DNA of 64,000 nt from assembly GCA_902765005.1 (NCBI GenBank), contig CACWYB010000005.1, positions 39,844 to 103,843 on the forward strand, in the 5' to 3' direction. Both the position numbers and the translations under genes were made by a program. The stretch is from an uncultured Eubacteriales bacterium (lineage in GTDB: Bacteria > Bacillota > Clostridia > Christensenellales > CAG-138). The notes beneath the pieces are model-generated. The model was not told the DNA's origin. It saw only the letters and a program-made list of their open reading frames with translations, and did no database searches. Positions 47,546 through 56,312 of this stretch are shown here, one piece after another; positions within the stretch are counted from its first letter, which is position 1; each line of letters opens with the position of its first letter.

Positions 47546-48289
47546 ATGAAAAAGATGCTGACGCTGCTCCTTGCCCTTCTGCTGCTTGTCCCTGCCCTGA
47601 CCTATGCCGACGTGATCCTGGAGCCGGACAACGGCTTCTTTCGGGCCCATGAATCCGAGTGCCGGGCCCTGGAGGGGCGGACCTACATCGCCGACGGTCC
47701 CGAGGGAACGCTGCCTCTCTACTCCGCCCCCGGCGGCACCCTGCGCAAGAGTATACCCAACGGGGAAGCCTTCTTCTGCCGCTGGGCCTATTGGGACAAG
47801 AAGGGGGACGTGTGGGGCTACTCGGAGAGCCACGAACTATGGGCGCCTCTTGGCTATACCTTGGTCCAGTATGACCATATCGCCTTTGAGGCGGACCACG
47901 GAGACGACTTCCTGCCCGGTGACGGGCGGGCGCTGGATGAGGAACTGACCGCCTTCGTTTTCTACGCCTACCCCGGCTCCCCTGACCACTACCCCATGGA
48001 CCAGATCGGCCCCCTGACGGCGGATGAGCTGTATGTGGACGAAGCGGGCCGGACCTGGGGCTTCGTGTCCTACTATTACGGCTGGCGGAACATGTGGGTG
48101 TGCCTGGACGACCCCGAAAACGAGGACCTGACCGGAGAAGCCAAGGCGCCCCTGCCCTCCGGGTACGCGGCACCGGCTACCCTGTCCAATAGGACCCAGG
48201 TGGGCGTGATCGTGGGGATCGTGGGGGCCGTGGTCCTCCTCTCCCTGGGCGCGGTGCTGCTTTTGTTCAGGAAGAAGCGCATTGCGTAA
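47546..48289 (+). CDS. Secreted SH3-like, C-terminally membrane-anchored protein
   Basis: 247 residues. Signal peptide 1-22 (KKMLTLLLALLLLVPALTYA), an extracellular region with an SH3b-like pattern (PLYSAPGGTLRKSIPNGE, YWDKKGDVWGYSES; then WGFVSYYYGWRNMWVCLDD), and a C-terminal helix VGVIVGIVGAVVLLSLGAVL with FRKKR. Possibly a wall-facing sensor or adhesin. Start has AAAGGAGG upstream. Confidence 0.72.
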   Translation: MKKMLTLLLALLLLVPALTYADVILEPDNGFFRAHESECRALEGRTYIADGPEGTLPLYSAPGGTLRKSIPNGEAFFCRWAYWDKKGDVWGYSESHELWAPLGYTLVQYDHIAFEADHGDDFLPGDGRALDEELTAFVFYAYPGSPDHYPMDQIGPLTADELYVDEAGRTWGFVSYYYGWRNMWVCLDDPENEDLTGEAKAPLPSGYAAPATLSNRTQVGVIVGIVGAVVLLSLGAVLLLFRKKRIA

Positions 48290-48301
48290 ACATGCGAACG
48301 A

Positions 48302-48328
48302 AAAAAGACGCCGTCGGGGCGTCTTTTT
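48302..48328. terminator. Bidirectional terminator
   Basis: AAAAA-GACGCC (48307-48312), GTCGG, GGCGTC (48318-48323), TTTTTGA, between convergent genes. Confidence 0.82.
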
Positions 48329-48342
48329 GATTGCGTTCTTTC

Positions 48343-51252
48343 TCAGGGCTTGGGGGTGTATTTTTCCACCAGCTCGTCGATATAGCTTTGGTCCAGGTTG
48401 AAGTACTTGCGCAGGTTCTCCAGGGCGTAGGCCGGGCGGGCCTTCATCCACTGGCGGATCACGTCCACATATTCCTCCCATTTGGCGTAGGAGGAGGGGC
48501 GGCTCCAGCGGGCGATGTGCCGGGGCATCTCGGAGGCCATCTCCTGCTGCAGCTCATCCAGGATGGCCACAGCCCGCTCCGGGGCGAAGGTGGTCACCGT
48601 CAGCTCCACGTACCGCTCGATGAACCGATCCCGCCAGCCCCTGTTTTTCACCAGAGCCGCGGGGATGTAGGTGTAGAGGGTGTCCGTGGCGGTGGGGGTG
48701 CCGGATTTGGTGAAGAAGTTCCGCAGGATGCTCCGCTTGGGGGAACCGCCGTCATAGCCCATGGCCAGGTCGAAGTCGTAGAAGATGGCCCGCCAACGGA
48801 TGGTGTTGTCCCGGGTGTGCCAATACTTTTGGTTGGCCATGTCGGAGTTGCAGAGGTAGGTGGAGCAGACCAGATAGTCGATGAAATAATCCGGGTCCAC
48901 CCACTGGATGAAGGTCTCATAGACGCTGTCTTTGGCGAAATTCTGGTTCTTGGCGTATTTGATGACCCTGACCCAGTCCGTCTTGCTGCCCTTCACCAGG
49001 CGCTCATTGTAGCGGATGATGTCCACCAGATCCTTGTCGATGCCGTAGTGGCTCTCCAGGAAGTCGTCGTTCTGATCCTCGTTCAGGTCATAGAGGCCGT
49101 AATACTTGCCGTTGATGTACACCGCCACGGGCCGGGTGGCCGCCACGTCGATGTTCAGCCCCAGGCACAGGCGGGAGGCGTAGGAATCCCGGATGCGGCC
49201 CTGGGAAAGATCCTGGCCGGCGTTGCGGATGCACAGGGAGGTGTACTCCCGCCAGCCGTACTCGCTGAAGAATGGATAGGTGACGCTGCTGCGGCCGTAT
49301 TTGCCCCGCAGGTGGATGGTGAGGGCGATCTGCTTATAGCCCAGGGTGCCGGCGCCTTTGGTCTTCAGGTCCGCGGGGAAATCCGTGGCCAGCTTGCTGC
49401 CTTCATAGTAGCTGATGAAGCCCTTGCGCTGCTGCTTGCTGGAGGAGACCTTGGACCGGGCCGAAGCAAGAGCGCTCAGATCCTTGGGGGCCAGGGACAG
49501 GCACACCACGGGGATCTGATGGGGGTCCTCGAAAAGGAAGGTGTAGGTGACGATCTCGCTGTTGAGAAGCCCATCCTCCTGGGCAAAGGCCCGGATCACC
49601 GTGTTCTTGGAAATGGGGATGGGGCCGGTGTACACCGTGGAGGAGCCCGTGGGTTCGCTGCCGTTGGTGGTGTAGCGGATGGTGGCGCCGCTGCCGGAGG
49701 TCAATGTGAGCTCGAAGGCTTCCTTCTGGTAGAGGCCGGTTTCGGAAAAAACGGGGGCTTTGGCGTAGCAAAGGGCGTAATCGTCGCTGTTTTTCTCCCC
49801 CCGGGTGGTGTTACGGAAGAAGACCCGGGCCACGCTGCCGTTGCCTTCCAGGCGACCGGAGCTCAGGTTGGGCCGGAGCACGCCGGTGGCATACTCATCC
49901 CTGAGCAGGCCCTGATCGTCCAGCAGATACAGGGTATCGCCACCCATGGACAAGCCTAAGGAACCCACCCGGCTCCCCTGCCGTTCCTCATGGGAGGTGG
50001 TTTCAAAGACGGCGTACCCTTTTGCATGGAGGGTGCCGTAGAGGGCGATGGCTCCGGCGCCGCTGCGGTCCTTGCCCAGAGTCCAGCCCTCCAGGGAAAC
50101 ATCCTCATCGGTGGCGTTGTAAAGCTCGATCCAGTCGTTGTTGCCCGCCCCGGCGTAGGCGCAGACCTCGCTGATGAACACGCCCCGGTAGTCGTAGCAG
50201 CCGGCGTCGGCGGAGGTGTAAGCCGCGGGGCCGTTCTCCCGGCCCGGAGTGGGGGTCAGATAATAGGCGCCCTGGGGGCCGACGGACACGTCGGGCCGGA
50301 TGTTTTGGGGCAGGGTGAACCGGGAATAGGTCAGGCTGTTGCCGTCGAACAAAAACAGGCTCTCCTCCCGATTCAAAGAGAAATCCGCCTGTAAAAGGCC
50401 GTCCTGACGGGCTTCCCCGCTGCCGCCCAGGAGCACCAGCAGATACCCGCCGGCGGGCAGCTTCTGGTCCGGGAAGGCCCATTTTTCCAGGTTGTCCTCC
50501 CGATCCGACAGATACCAGCGGCGCAGGGAGATGGGCTCGTCGGTGTCGTTGTAGATCTCCACAAAGTCGCAATAGGCCCCGTCCGGGGTGACCTGGGTGT
50601 ACTTTCCCTCCACAAGCAGCTCCGTGACCGTGAGAGCCAGGGCATCGGAAGGAACCGGGGCCAGGGAGGCGAAGACCTGCCGATTCTCCCCGCCGGGGGT
50701 GGGCACGGTGCTGTAGCCCCAGGCGCCGTTTTGCTGGGCCCAGGTGATGTCGCTTTCCAGCGGCGGCACGCTCACATGGAACATCTCTTTGCGGCCGCCG
50801 GTGAACAGATACAGCTCCTCCCCGCTCCGGGAAATGCCCATGGGTACGGAGGGATGGTCCTGCTTCTCGCAGCAGCAGACGGCCAGATACCCGCCGGGAG
50901 CCAAGGCGATCGGGGGCAGGCGGTATTTATCCGGCTTCTCCGGGTCGTCGGTGATGAAGAACCGACCCACGTTCACCTCATTGGTGCCGGGGTTATAGAG
51001 CTCGAACCAGTCCTCCCCCTCGCAGCCCGGGTAGGCCCCCAGGTCGTTTCCGGAGGAGCGTACCTCGGTGATATACAGGAGGGCTTCCTCCTCATCCGCC
51101 TCCGGAAGCAACAGCGCACTCCCCTCCGTGAGGGCGGAGGTGGGCGAAGGCACCCGCTCCTGGGCAGGGGCCGTCTCGGGCACGGCGCAGCCGCCCGCCA
51201 CCGTCAGCAGCAGGAGGAGCCAGGCTATGGACTTTTTCAGGAAGCTGTTCAC
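48343..51252 (-). CDS. CotH-kinase / lamin-tail-domain lipoprotein
   Basis: About 969 residues from GTG 51252 (MNSFLKK...; a GTG at 51273 adds 7 residues). Signal segment SIAWLLLLLTVAGG then Cys (VAGGC), a probable lipoprotein with an imperfect lipobox. Three lamin-tail-domain (LTD) modules follow (each with FELYNPG, FVEIYND or WIELYNA plus a GYL strand), then a CHB_HEX_C_1-type domain (TIRYTTNGSEPTGSSTVYTG), then a C-terminal CotH protein-kinase-like region (IHLRGKYGRSSVTYPFF, PVAVYINGKYYGLYDLNEDQ). CotH members are spore-coat or surface protein kinases. No sporulation coat partner adjacent. Confidence 0.85.
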   Translation of the reverse strand: MNSFLKKSIAWLLLLLTVAGGCAVPETAPAQERVPSPTSALTEGSALLLPEADEEEALLYITEVRSSGNDLGAYPGCEGEDWFELYNPGTNEVNVGRFFITDDPEKPDKYRLPPIALAPGGYLAVCCCEKQDHPSVPMGISRSGEELYLFTGGRKEMFHVSVPPLESDITWAQQNGAWGYSTVPTPGGENRQVFASLAPVPSDALALTVTELLVEGKYTQVTPDGAYCDFVEIYNDTDEPISLRRWYLSDREDNLEKWAFPDQKLPAGGYLLVLLGGSGEARQDGLLQADFSLNREESLFLFDGNSLTYSRFTLPQNIRPDVSVGPQGAYYLTPTPGRENGPAAYTSADAGCYDYRGVFISEVCAYAGAGNNDWIELYNATDEDVSLEGWTLGKDRSGAGAIALYGTLHAKGYAVFETTSHEERQGSRVGSLGLSMGGDTLYLLDDQGLLRDEYATGVLRPNLSSGRLEGNGSVARVFFRNTTRGEKNSDDYALCYAKAPVFSETGLYQKEAFELTLTSGSGATIRYTTNGSEPTGSSTVYTGPIPISKNTVIRAFAQEDGLLNSEIVTYTFLFEDPHQIPVVCLSLAPKDLSALASARSKVSSSKQQRKGFISYYEGSKLATDFPADLKTKGAGTLGYKQIALTIHLRGKYGRSSVTYPFFSEYGWREYTSLCIRNAGQDLSQGRIRDSYASRLCLGLNIDVAATRPVAVYINGKYYGLYDLNEDQNDDFLESHYGIDKDLVDIIRYNERLVKGSKTDWVRVIKYAKNQNFAKDSVYETFIQWVDPDYFIDYLVCSTYLCNSDMANQKYWHTRDNTIRWRAIFYDFDLAMGYDGGSPKRSILRNFFTKSGTPTATDTLYTYIPAALVKNRGWRDRFIERYVELTVTTFAPERAVAILDELQQEMASEMPRHIARWSRPSSYAKWEEYVDVIRQWMKARPAYALENLRKYFNLDQSYIDELVEKYTPKP

Positions 51253-51256
51253 TGGT

Positions 51257-51709
51257 TTATCTGTCGTCCTCACGTATTGTACGGTTATTCCCGCCCTGGG
51301 AAGCGATGCGCCTGAGCGCCAAAAAGACCTCGTCCCGCTGGGCATAGGGATGCAGGGTGAAGGCCCCGTCCCCCGCCAGCATGGCAGAAAGGCGGCCCCG
51401 GGTCAGGTCGTAGAAGATATGGACGGGCTTGCCCATATCCCGGGCCCGGGCCAACTCATAGCCCACGCCGTGGGAGGGGGTGGTGCACTCGGCCACCACC
51501 ACGTCGCAGGCGGAAAGCCAGGCCATGTCCCGTTGGAAGATCTCCTCCTCGGTCATGGTCTGCTCGCCGTTGGACAGCAGGGATTCCAGCCCCACGTGCT
51601 CCGTGAGCACCCGGCAGCCCTGCTCTTCCAGATAGGCGATCATGTCCCCGTAGAGGGCCGCGTCCTGACGGCCGCCCCGAATGGAGCCGGCAAAATACAC
51701 CTGCAGCAT
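51257..51709 (-). CDS. DNPH1/Rcl-like 2'-deoxynucleoside 5'-phosphate N-hydrolase
   Basis: 150 residues, start MLQVYFAGSIRGGRQDAALY, close to the diagnostic IYFCGSIRGGR motif of human DNPH1; also VLTEHVGLE, DMAWLSACDVVVAECTTPSH and GVGYELARA with the general-acid/Glu region. Cleaves the glycosidic bond of deoxynucleotides (5-hydroxymethyl-dUMP in humans). Ends 4 bases before the CotH start and starts 1 base past the SprT-like gene's stop. Confidence 0.85.
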   Translation of the reverse strand: MLQVYFAGSIRGGRQDAALYGDMIAYLEEQGCRVLTEHVGLESLLSNGEQTMTEEEIFQRDMAWLSACDVVVAECTTPSHGVGYELARARDMGKPVHIFYDLTRGRLSAMLAGDGAFTLHPYAQRDEVFLALRRIASQGGNNRTIREDDR

Positions 51710-51710
51710 C

Positions 51711-52244
51711 CTATGCCTCCTGTCGTCCTTGCAGAATGCGGATCCGTTCCTTATAGTCGGGCAGCACGCTCTCGATGAAGGCGTAGAAGGCCCGGCTGTG
51801 GTCCTTGTAGCGGATGTGGGCCAGCTCGTGGACCACAACATAGTCGATGGCCGCCTCCGGATAGGCCATGAGCCGCCAGGAGAAGGAGAGCCGGTTTTGC
51901 CCGGAGCAGCTGCCAAAGCGGGTCCTGGCCGAGGTGACGGTAAGGCCCGCGGGCTCCACGCCCATACAGGCGGCGTAGCGGCGGATCTTGCCGGGAAGAA
52001 CGGCCTTGGCCTGCTTCACATAGTATGGCTTATCCTCCTCCCGGATGTCCGGGAGATTTTGGAGGCGCTTGGCCTGGCGCTCCCTGGCCCTGTTGATCCA
52101 CTCCGCCCGCTCCTTCACGAAGGCTTCGATCTGCCACCGGGGCGCGAACCGGGGCGCCCGGACCAGGACGCCGCCGTTGGTATCCACTTCAACGCTCATG
52201 GTCCTGCGGGGGGACCGGATGAGCTCATACTCTATTCTTTCCAT
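51711..52244 (-). CDS. YgjP/DUF45-type zinc metallopeptidase
   Basis: 177 residues. Zinc motif HELAHIRYKDHSRAFYAF (HExxH near residue 132), preceded by RFGSCSGQNRLSFSWRLM, typical of M48-like YgjP proteins. Start ATG 52244 has no Shine-Dalgarno and sits directly at the promoter, see findings. Proteolytic targets unknown. Confidence 0.88.
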   Translation of the reverse strand: MERIEYELIRSPRRTMSVEVDTNGGVLVRAPRFAPRWQIEAFVKERAEWINRARERQAKRLQNLPDIREEDKPYYVKQAKAVLPGKIRRYAACMGVEPAGLTVTSARTRFGSCSGQNRLSFSWRLMAYPEAAIDYVVVHELAHIRYKDHSRAFYAFIESVLPDYKERIRILQGRQEA

Positions 52245-52254
52245 ATGTATGAAT

Positions 52255-52283
52255 AGTATAGCACACTTTCCGCCCTTCGGCAA
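52255..52283 (-). promoter_or_regulatory. Promoter of the metallopeptidase gene
   Basis: Minus strand TTGCCG (52278-52283), 17 bases, TATACT (52255-52260), only 10 bases from the ATG at 52244. Confidence 0.7.
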
Positions 52284-52285
52284 TC

Positions 52286-52314
52286 TGGACAAGCAAAGCA
52301 TATCCGGGTACAAT
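52286..52314 (+). promoter_or_regulatory. Promoter of the HAD hydrolase gene
   Basis: TGGACA (52286-52291), 17 bases, TACAAT (52309-52314). Its -35 box is 2 bases from the -35 box of the opposite promoter, so polymerases cannot bind both at once. Confidence 0.65.
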
Positions 52315-52338
52315 AGGGCTCATAAAGGGGGTACGGCC

Positions 52339-52992
52339 ATGCAAACGGAAAAAGCGGTTCTCTTTGACCTGGACGGGACGCTGTGGGACAGCTCCCGGGA
52401 GGTTTTGCTCTGCTGGAACAGGGTCCTCTCCCCTCTCGGGCGAAAAATCTCCCCGGAGGAGCTTGCAAGGCTTATGGGCCTGACCCCCAAAGAGATCGGG
52501 GACAGGGAGTTCCCGGACCTGCCGCCCCAGGAACGGCAGGCGTTGACCAAGCGGTGCCTGGACGCGGAAGCGCCCTACCTCCATACGCGAGGGGCCCGGC
52601 TCTATCCCGGGGTGCGGCAGACCCTGCGAGAGCTGAAGAAGCGCTACTTCATCGGCCTGGTCAGCAACTGCACGGAGGACTACGCCGAAGCCTTTCTCCA
52701 CGCCCATGGGCTGAGGGCGCTCTTTGACGATGTGGAGACCGCCGGGCGCACGGGCCTGGGCAAGGGGGAGAACATCGCCCTGGTTCTGAAGCGGAACCAA
52801 ATAAAAAAGGCGGTATACGCAGGCGATACCGTCATGGACCTGGCCGCCGCCCGGGCAGCGGGCATCCCCTTCCTCTTTGCCAGCTGGGGCTTCGGGCAGG
52901 CGGAGGGACCTTACCCTGCGGTGGATTCGTTCACGATGCTGCCGGAGGCGGTGTCCACTGTCTTGGACACGGATTCCTTCTGGGCGGGTTGA
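52339..52992 (+). CDS. HAD-superfamily hydrolase (phosphoglycolate-phosphatase-like)
   Basis: 217 residues from ATG 52339 (AAAGGGGGTACGGCC). HAD motifs: VLFDLDGTLWDSS (I), GLVSNCTED (II), KGENIALVLKRN with GDTVMDLAAARAAG (III/IV). Substrate uncertain. Its last 82 bases overlap the 3' end of the opposite-strand secreted protein gene. Confidence 0.86.
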   Translation: MQTEKAVLFDLDGTLWDSSREVLLCWNRVLSPLGRKISPEELARLMGLTPKEIGDREFPDLPPQERQALTKRCLDAEAPYLHTRGARLYPGVRQTLRELKKRYFIGLVSNCTEDYAEAFLHAHGLRALFDDVETAGRTGLGKGENIALVLKRNQIKKAVYAGDTVMDLAAARAAGIPFLFASWGFGQAEGPYPAVDSFTMLPEAVSTVLDTDSFWAG

Positions 52993-53687
52993 TCCTTTTC
53001 TTCCGCTTTCTTCTCAAAGTGGATGACCCCATCCAGCTTATATTTCGCATATTGGGCCACAAAGGAGGACAGGGAGCAGACGATGGGCTCCCCCTCCTTA
53101 TATTTCACGTCGTCTACGGTGCGGGCGGAGCTGTCGGAAAAATAGACCTTGTTGCCCTGGATGCCGTGGATGAAGAGCACGTGGCCGTACTTTTTGCCGG
53201 CGGAGCTGGTGCCCTTTTGGAAGCCCACCAGGATGTTGCGGGGGCTGCTGTCCTTCTTCAGGATGGTCGAGAGGGCCTGCTCCAGGGAGTAGTGCTTGGC
53301 TCCGTAGGCGGTGACATGGTAGCCGCCGGTGGTGTATTCCAGCTTGCAGTAGGCGTCGTAGGTGTTCTTGCCGTTGGCGCTCAAATAGGTGGTGTTGATG
53401 CCCAGGATGAGCAGCTGGTTGGCCACGTACGCCCCGCAGTAGCCCTTGAAGGAGCGCCGGCGGGCCCGTTTCTTGGCGGCGGCGTAGGTGTCCCGGATCT
53501 GCCGGATGAGGGTCTCGTTTCCCTGGGCGAGACGGGCGGCGGATTCCTTCCCCTCCGACGCCTCCGCCACGGCCTGCTCCGGAGGCAGGGCGTCCCCCTG
53601 GTCCTCGTCGGCAAAGGAAGCCCGGCCGGGGGGCAGCAGCAGGCACAGCAAAAGGAGGAAGGCCAGCGCGCGTTTCATGGGCTGCAT
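52911..53687 (-). CDS. Secreted CHAP/amidase-like protein
   Basis: 258 residues from ATG 53687 (GGAGGAATACCC upstream). Signal peptide MKRALAFLLLLCLLLPPGRASFA. Core resembles cysteine CHAP-type amidases: Cys in KGYCGAYVANQLLILG and His in KYGHVLFIHGIQGNKVYF. Lower-confidence family assignment: the fold call rests on the Cys/His spacing only. C-terminal ~50 residues are charged and low-complexity. The gap 53688-53941 holds the argF promoter and A/T-rich DNA. Confidence 0.7.
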   Translation of the reverse strand: MQPMKRALAFLLLLCLLLPPGRASFADEDQGDALPPEQAVAEASEGKESAARLAQGNETLIRQIRDTYAAAKKRARRRSFKGYCGAYVANQLLILGINTTYLSANGKNTYDAYCKLEYTTGGYHVTAYGAKHYSLEQALSTILKKDSSPRNILVGFQKGTSSAGKKYGHVLFIHGIQGNKVYFSDSSARTVDDVKYKEGEPIVCSLSSFVAQYAKYKLDGVIHFEKKAEEKDQPAQKESVSKTVDTASGSIVNESTAG

Positions 53688-53856
53688 GGGTATTCCTCCT
53701 TTCCCGTTTTTATGCATCCTACCATACTCGGTTTAACTTTTTCAGCGTTTTCAAGGTTTGTTTAAAATCTATTTAAAGAATTTCCGATTGTTCATGCTTT
53801 GGCAATAAAATGTCCGGTTTTTCGTCATTTTTGGCCCAGGCATTGGGGCGGCACCC

Positions 53857-53885
53857 TTGTCAGCGAAGGGAAAAGATGATATGAT
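53857..53885 (+). promoter_or_regulatory. Promoter of the ornithine operon
   Basis: TTGTCA (53857-53862), 17 bases, TATGAT (53880-53885), 56 bases before argF, whose ribosome site is AAAGGAG. Confidence 0.7.
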
Positions 53886-53941
53886 GAATCGGACCCCCGG
53901 TTACAAAAACGAATCGCAATATTAAAGGAGAAAAAAGCATC

Positions 53942-54934
53942 ATGGCAGTTGATCTGAAAGGTCGTTCCTTCTTAACCATCATGGACTTCACCCCCGAAGA
54001 AATCCGGTATATGCTGGATCTGGCAAAGCAGCTCAAGGCCCAGAAAAAGGCAGGCATCAAGGGCTCCTCCTTGGTGGGCAAAAACATCGTGCTTTTGTTT
54101 GAAAAGACCTCCACCCGTACCCGCTGCGCCTTTGAGGTGGCCGCCATGGACGAGGGAGCCGGCGTCACGTTCCTGGATTCCAAGTCCTCCCAGATGGGCA
54201 AGAAGGAGTCCCTGGCCGACACCGCCAAGGTTTTGGGCCGGATGTTCGACGGCATCGAGTACCGGGGCTTCGACCAGAAGGTGGTGGAAGATCTGATGAA
54301 ATACTCCGGCGTGCCCGTGTACAACGGCCTCACGGACGTGGATCACCCCACCCAGGCCCTGGCGGACATCCTTACGTTGGAGGAGAACGTGAATAAGCCC
54401 CTGAACCAGTGCAAGCTGGTGTTCTGCGGCGACACGAGGAACAACGTGGCCTACTGCCTCATGTATATCTGCTCCAAGCTGGGCATCCACTACTGCGGCT
54501 ACGGCCCCAAGGCCCTTGCCCCCGCCCCCGAGGTCATGGCTCGCTGCCAGGCGGCCGCCAAGGAGAGCGGCGCCATCATCGAAGTGAGCGACGATCCCGC
54601 CATCGTGGAGGGCGCCGACGCCCTGTACACCGACATCTGGGCCTCCATGGGCGAGGAGGCGCTGATCCCGGAGCGGGTGAAGCTGCTGACCCCCTTCAAG
54701 GTCACCAAGGAGCTCATGGAGCGGACCGGGAACGACAAGTGCATCTTCCTCCACTGCCTCCCCAGCTTCCACGATTTCAACACCACCATGGCCAGCGAGC
54801 AGATGAAGCTGGGCTACGATATCCGGGAGGTCACGGACGACGTGTTCCTGTCCGAGAACAGCAAGGTCTTCGATGAGGCCGAGAACCGGCTCCACACCAT
54901 CAAGGCCGTGCTGGTGGCCACCCTGGGCAAATAA
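53942..54934 (+). CDS. argF: Ornithine carbamoyltransferase
   Basis: 330 residues. Carbamoyl-phosphate motif KTSTRTRCAFEVAAM, DHPTQALADILT, active-site FLHCLPSFHD and WASMGEE. Makes citrulline from ornithine in synthesis, or ornithine plus carbamoyl phosphate when run from citrulline. Sitting first in an ornithine-degradation operon, it probably works in the catabolic direction (arcB role); sequence alone cannot decide. Confidence 0.95.
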   Translation: MAVDLKGRSFLTIMDFTPEEIRYMLDLAKQLKAQKKAGIKGSSLVGKNIVLLFEKTSTRTRCAFEVAAMDEGAGVTFLDSKSSQMGKKESLADTAKVLGRMFDGIEYRGFDQKVVEDLMKYSGVPVYNGLTDVDHPTQALADILTLEENVNKPLNQCKLVFCGDTRNNVAYCLMYICSKLGIHYCGYGPKALAPAPEVMARCQAAAKESGAIIEVSDDPAIVEGADALYTDIWASMGEEALIPERVKLLTPFKVTKELMERTGNDKCIFLHCLPSFHDFNTTMASEQMKLGYDIREVTDDVFLSENSKVFDEAENRLHTIKAVLVATLGK

Positions 54935-54955
54935 CCAACGAATAAGGAGAACGGT

Positions 54956-56008
54956 ATGCGGAACGTGAATGTGGCCCTGTGGGGCTTTGGCGCCATGGCC
55001 AGCGGCATCGCCAAGGTGCTGCTGGAGAAGGACGGCGTGAACGTGATCGGCGCCTGCGACATCGACCCTAAGAAGGTGGGCAAGAGCATCTATGAGCTGT
55101 TGGGCGTGGAGCAGGGCGAGCGGCCCGACGCCTTCGTCACCGACGACATCTCCACCCTGATCGACAAGGACAAGTGCGACATCTGCGTCATCGCCACGGA
55201 TTCCTTCACCAAGAAGGTGTACCCCAAGGTCTGCTACGTGGTGGAGCGGGGGGTGAACGTGATCACCACCGCCGAGGAGATGAGCTACCCCATGGCGGAG
55301 GATCCGGACCTTTCCGAGGCCATGGACATCCTGGCCAAGACCCACGGCGTGTCCATCCTGGGCACGGGCATCAATCCGGGGCTTATGATGGATCTTTTGG
55401 CCGTGTGCCTGTCCGGCTGCATGACGCACCTGGATAAAGTGACCTGCAAGCGGGTCAACTCCCTCTCCCCCTTCGGAAAGCTTGTCATGGAGGAGCAGGG
55501 CATCGGCCTTACCGTGGACGAATTCAACAAGCGGGTGGAGAACGGCACCATGGCCGGCCACGTGGGCTTTGCCCAGTCCGTGGGCATGATCGCCGAGGCC
55601 GTGGGCTGGAAGGTGGACAAGTTCGAGCAGCAGATGCGCCCCATCGTCACCAACGTGGACCGGCAGGCCCCCCACGGGTTCGCCAAGGCCGGCGACGTGG
55701 CCGGCGTGAACATGACCGGCCAGGGGTATGTGAACGGCGAAGTGAAGATCGACATGATCCATCCCCAGCAGATCGAGCCCCAGCTGGGCGGCGTTTCCAC
55801 CGGGGACTACATCGTACTGGAGGGCTCCCCCGCCGTGCACATGGCCAACACCCCCGAGGTGGACGGCGGCATCGGCACCATCGGCATGACCGTGAACATG
55901 CTGCCCTTTGTGGTGGCGGCTAAGCCCGGCCTGCACACCATGCTCACCATGCCCGTGCCCCGGTGCGTTATGGGCAACTTTGCAAAGATTGCTTTTGGAG
56001 AAGAATGA
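54956..56008 (+). CDS. ord: 2,4-diaminopentanoate dehydrogenase Ord
   Basis: 350 residues. Rossmann start VNVALWGFGAMASGIAKVLL, then family regions GTGINPGLMMDLLAVCLSG and MTGQGYVNGEVKIDM. Oxidatively deaminates 2,4-diaminopentanoate to 2-amino-4-oxopentanoate with NAD(P)+. Ends 1 base before ortA. Confidence 0.95.
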   Translation: MRNVNVALWGFGAMASGIAKVLLEKDGVNVIGACDIDPKKVGKSIYELLGVEQGERPDAFVTDDISTLIDKDKCDICVIATDSFTKKVYPKVCYVVERGVNVITTAEEMSYPMAEDPDLSEAMDILAKTHGVSILGTGINPGLMMDLLAVCLSGCMTHLDKVTCKRVNSLSPFGKLVMEEQGIGLTVDEFNKRVENGTMAGHVGFAQSVGMIAEAVGWKVDKFEQQMRPIVTNVDRQAPHGFAKAGDVAGVNMTGQGYVNGEVKIDMIHPQQIEPQLGGVSTGDYIVLEGSPAVHMANTPEVDGGIGTIGMTVNMLPFVVAAKPGLHTMLTMPVPRCVMGNFAKIAFGEE

Positions 56009-56009
56009 T

Positions 56010-56312
56010 ATGGCGAAAAAAGGCGATTGGGTACGCATTCATCGGGTGATCCTTCAAGCCGACGAACGGACGGCGAACCTGCCGGAGGACACCCAAAAGG
56101 TGCCCTTCGAGATGTGGGTGAAGGGCCATCTGCTTTCTGACGGAGAGATCGGAGACGAGGTGGAGATCAAAACCGTTTCCGGGCGGAAGGAGCACGGGAC
56201 GCTGATCGAGGTGAACCCCCAGTTCGACGTGAACTTCGGCAGCTTTGTGCCGGAGATTTTGGAGATGGATGTGCGGCAGCGGACCGCCCTCTTCGGAAAG
56301 GAGGCGGAATGA
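56010..56312 (+). CDS. ortA: 2-amino-4-oxopentanoate thiolase subunit OrtA
   Basis: 100 residues from ATG 56010. Short subunit with KGDWVRIHRVILQADERT and VNPQFDVNFGSFVPEIL, as in clostridial OrtA. Pairs with OrtB. Overlaps ortB by 4 bases. Confidence 0.93.
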   Translation: MAKKGDWVRIHRVILQADERTANLPEDTQKVPFEMWVKGHLLSDGEIGDEVEIKTVSGRKEHGTLIEVNPQFDVNFGSFVPEILEMDVRQRTALFGKEAE

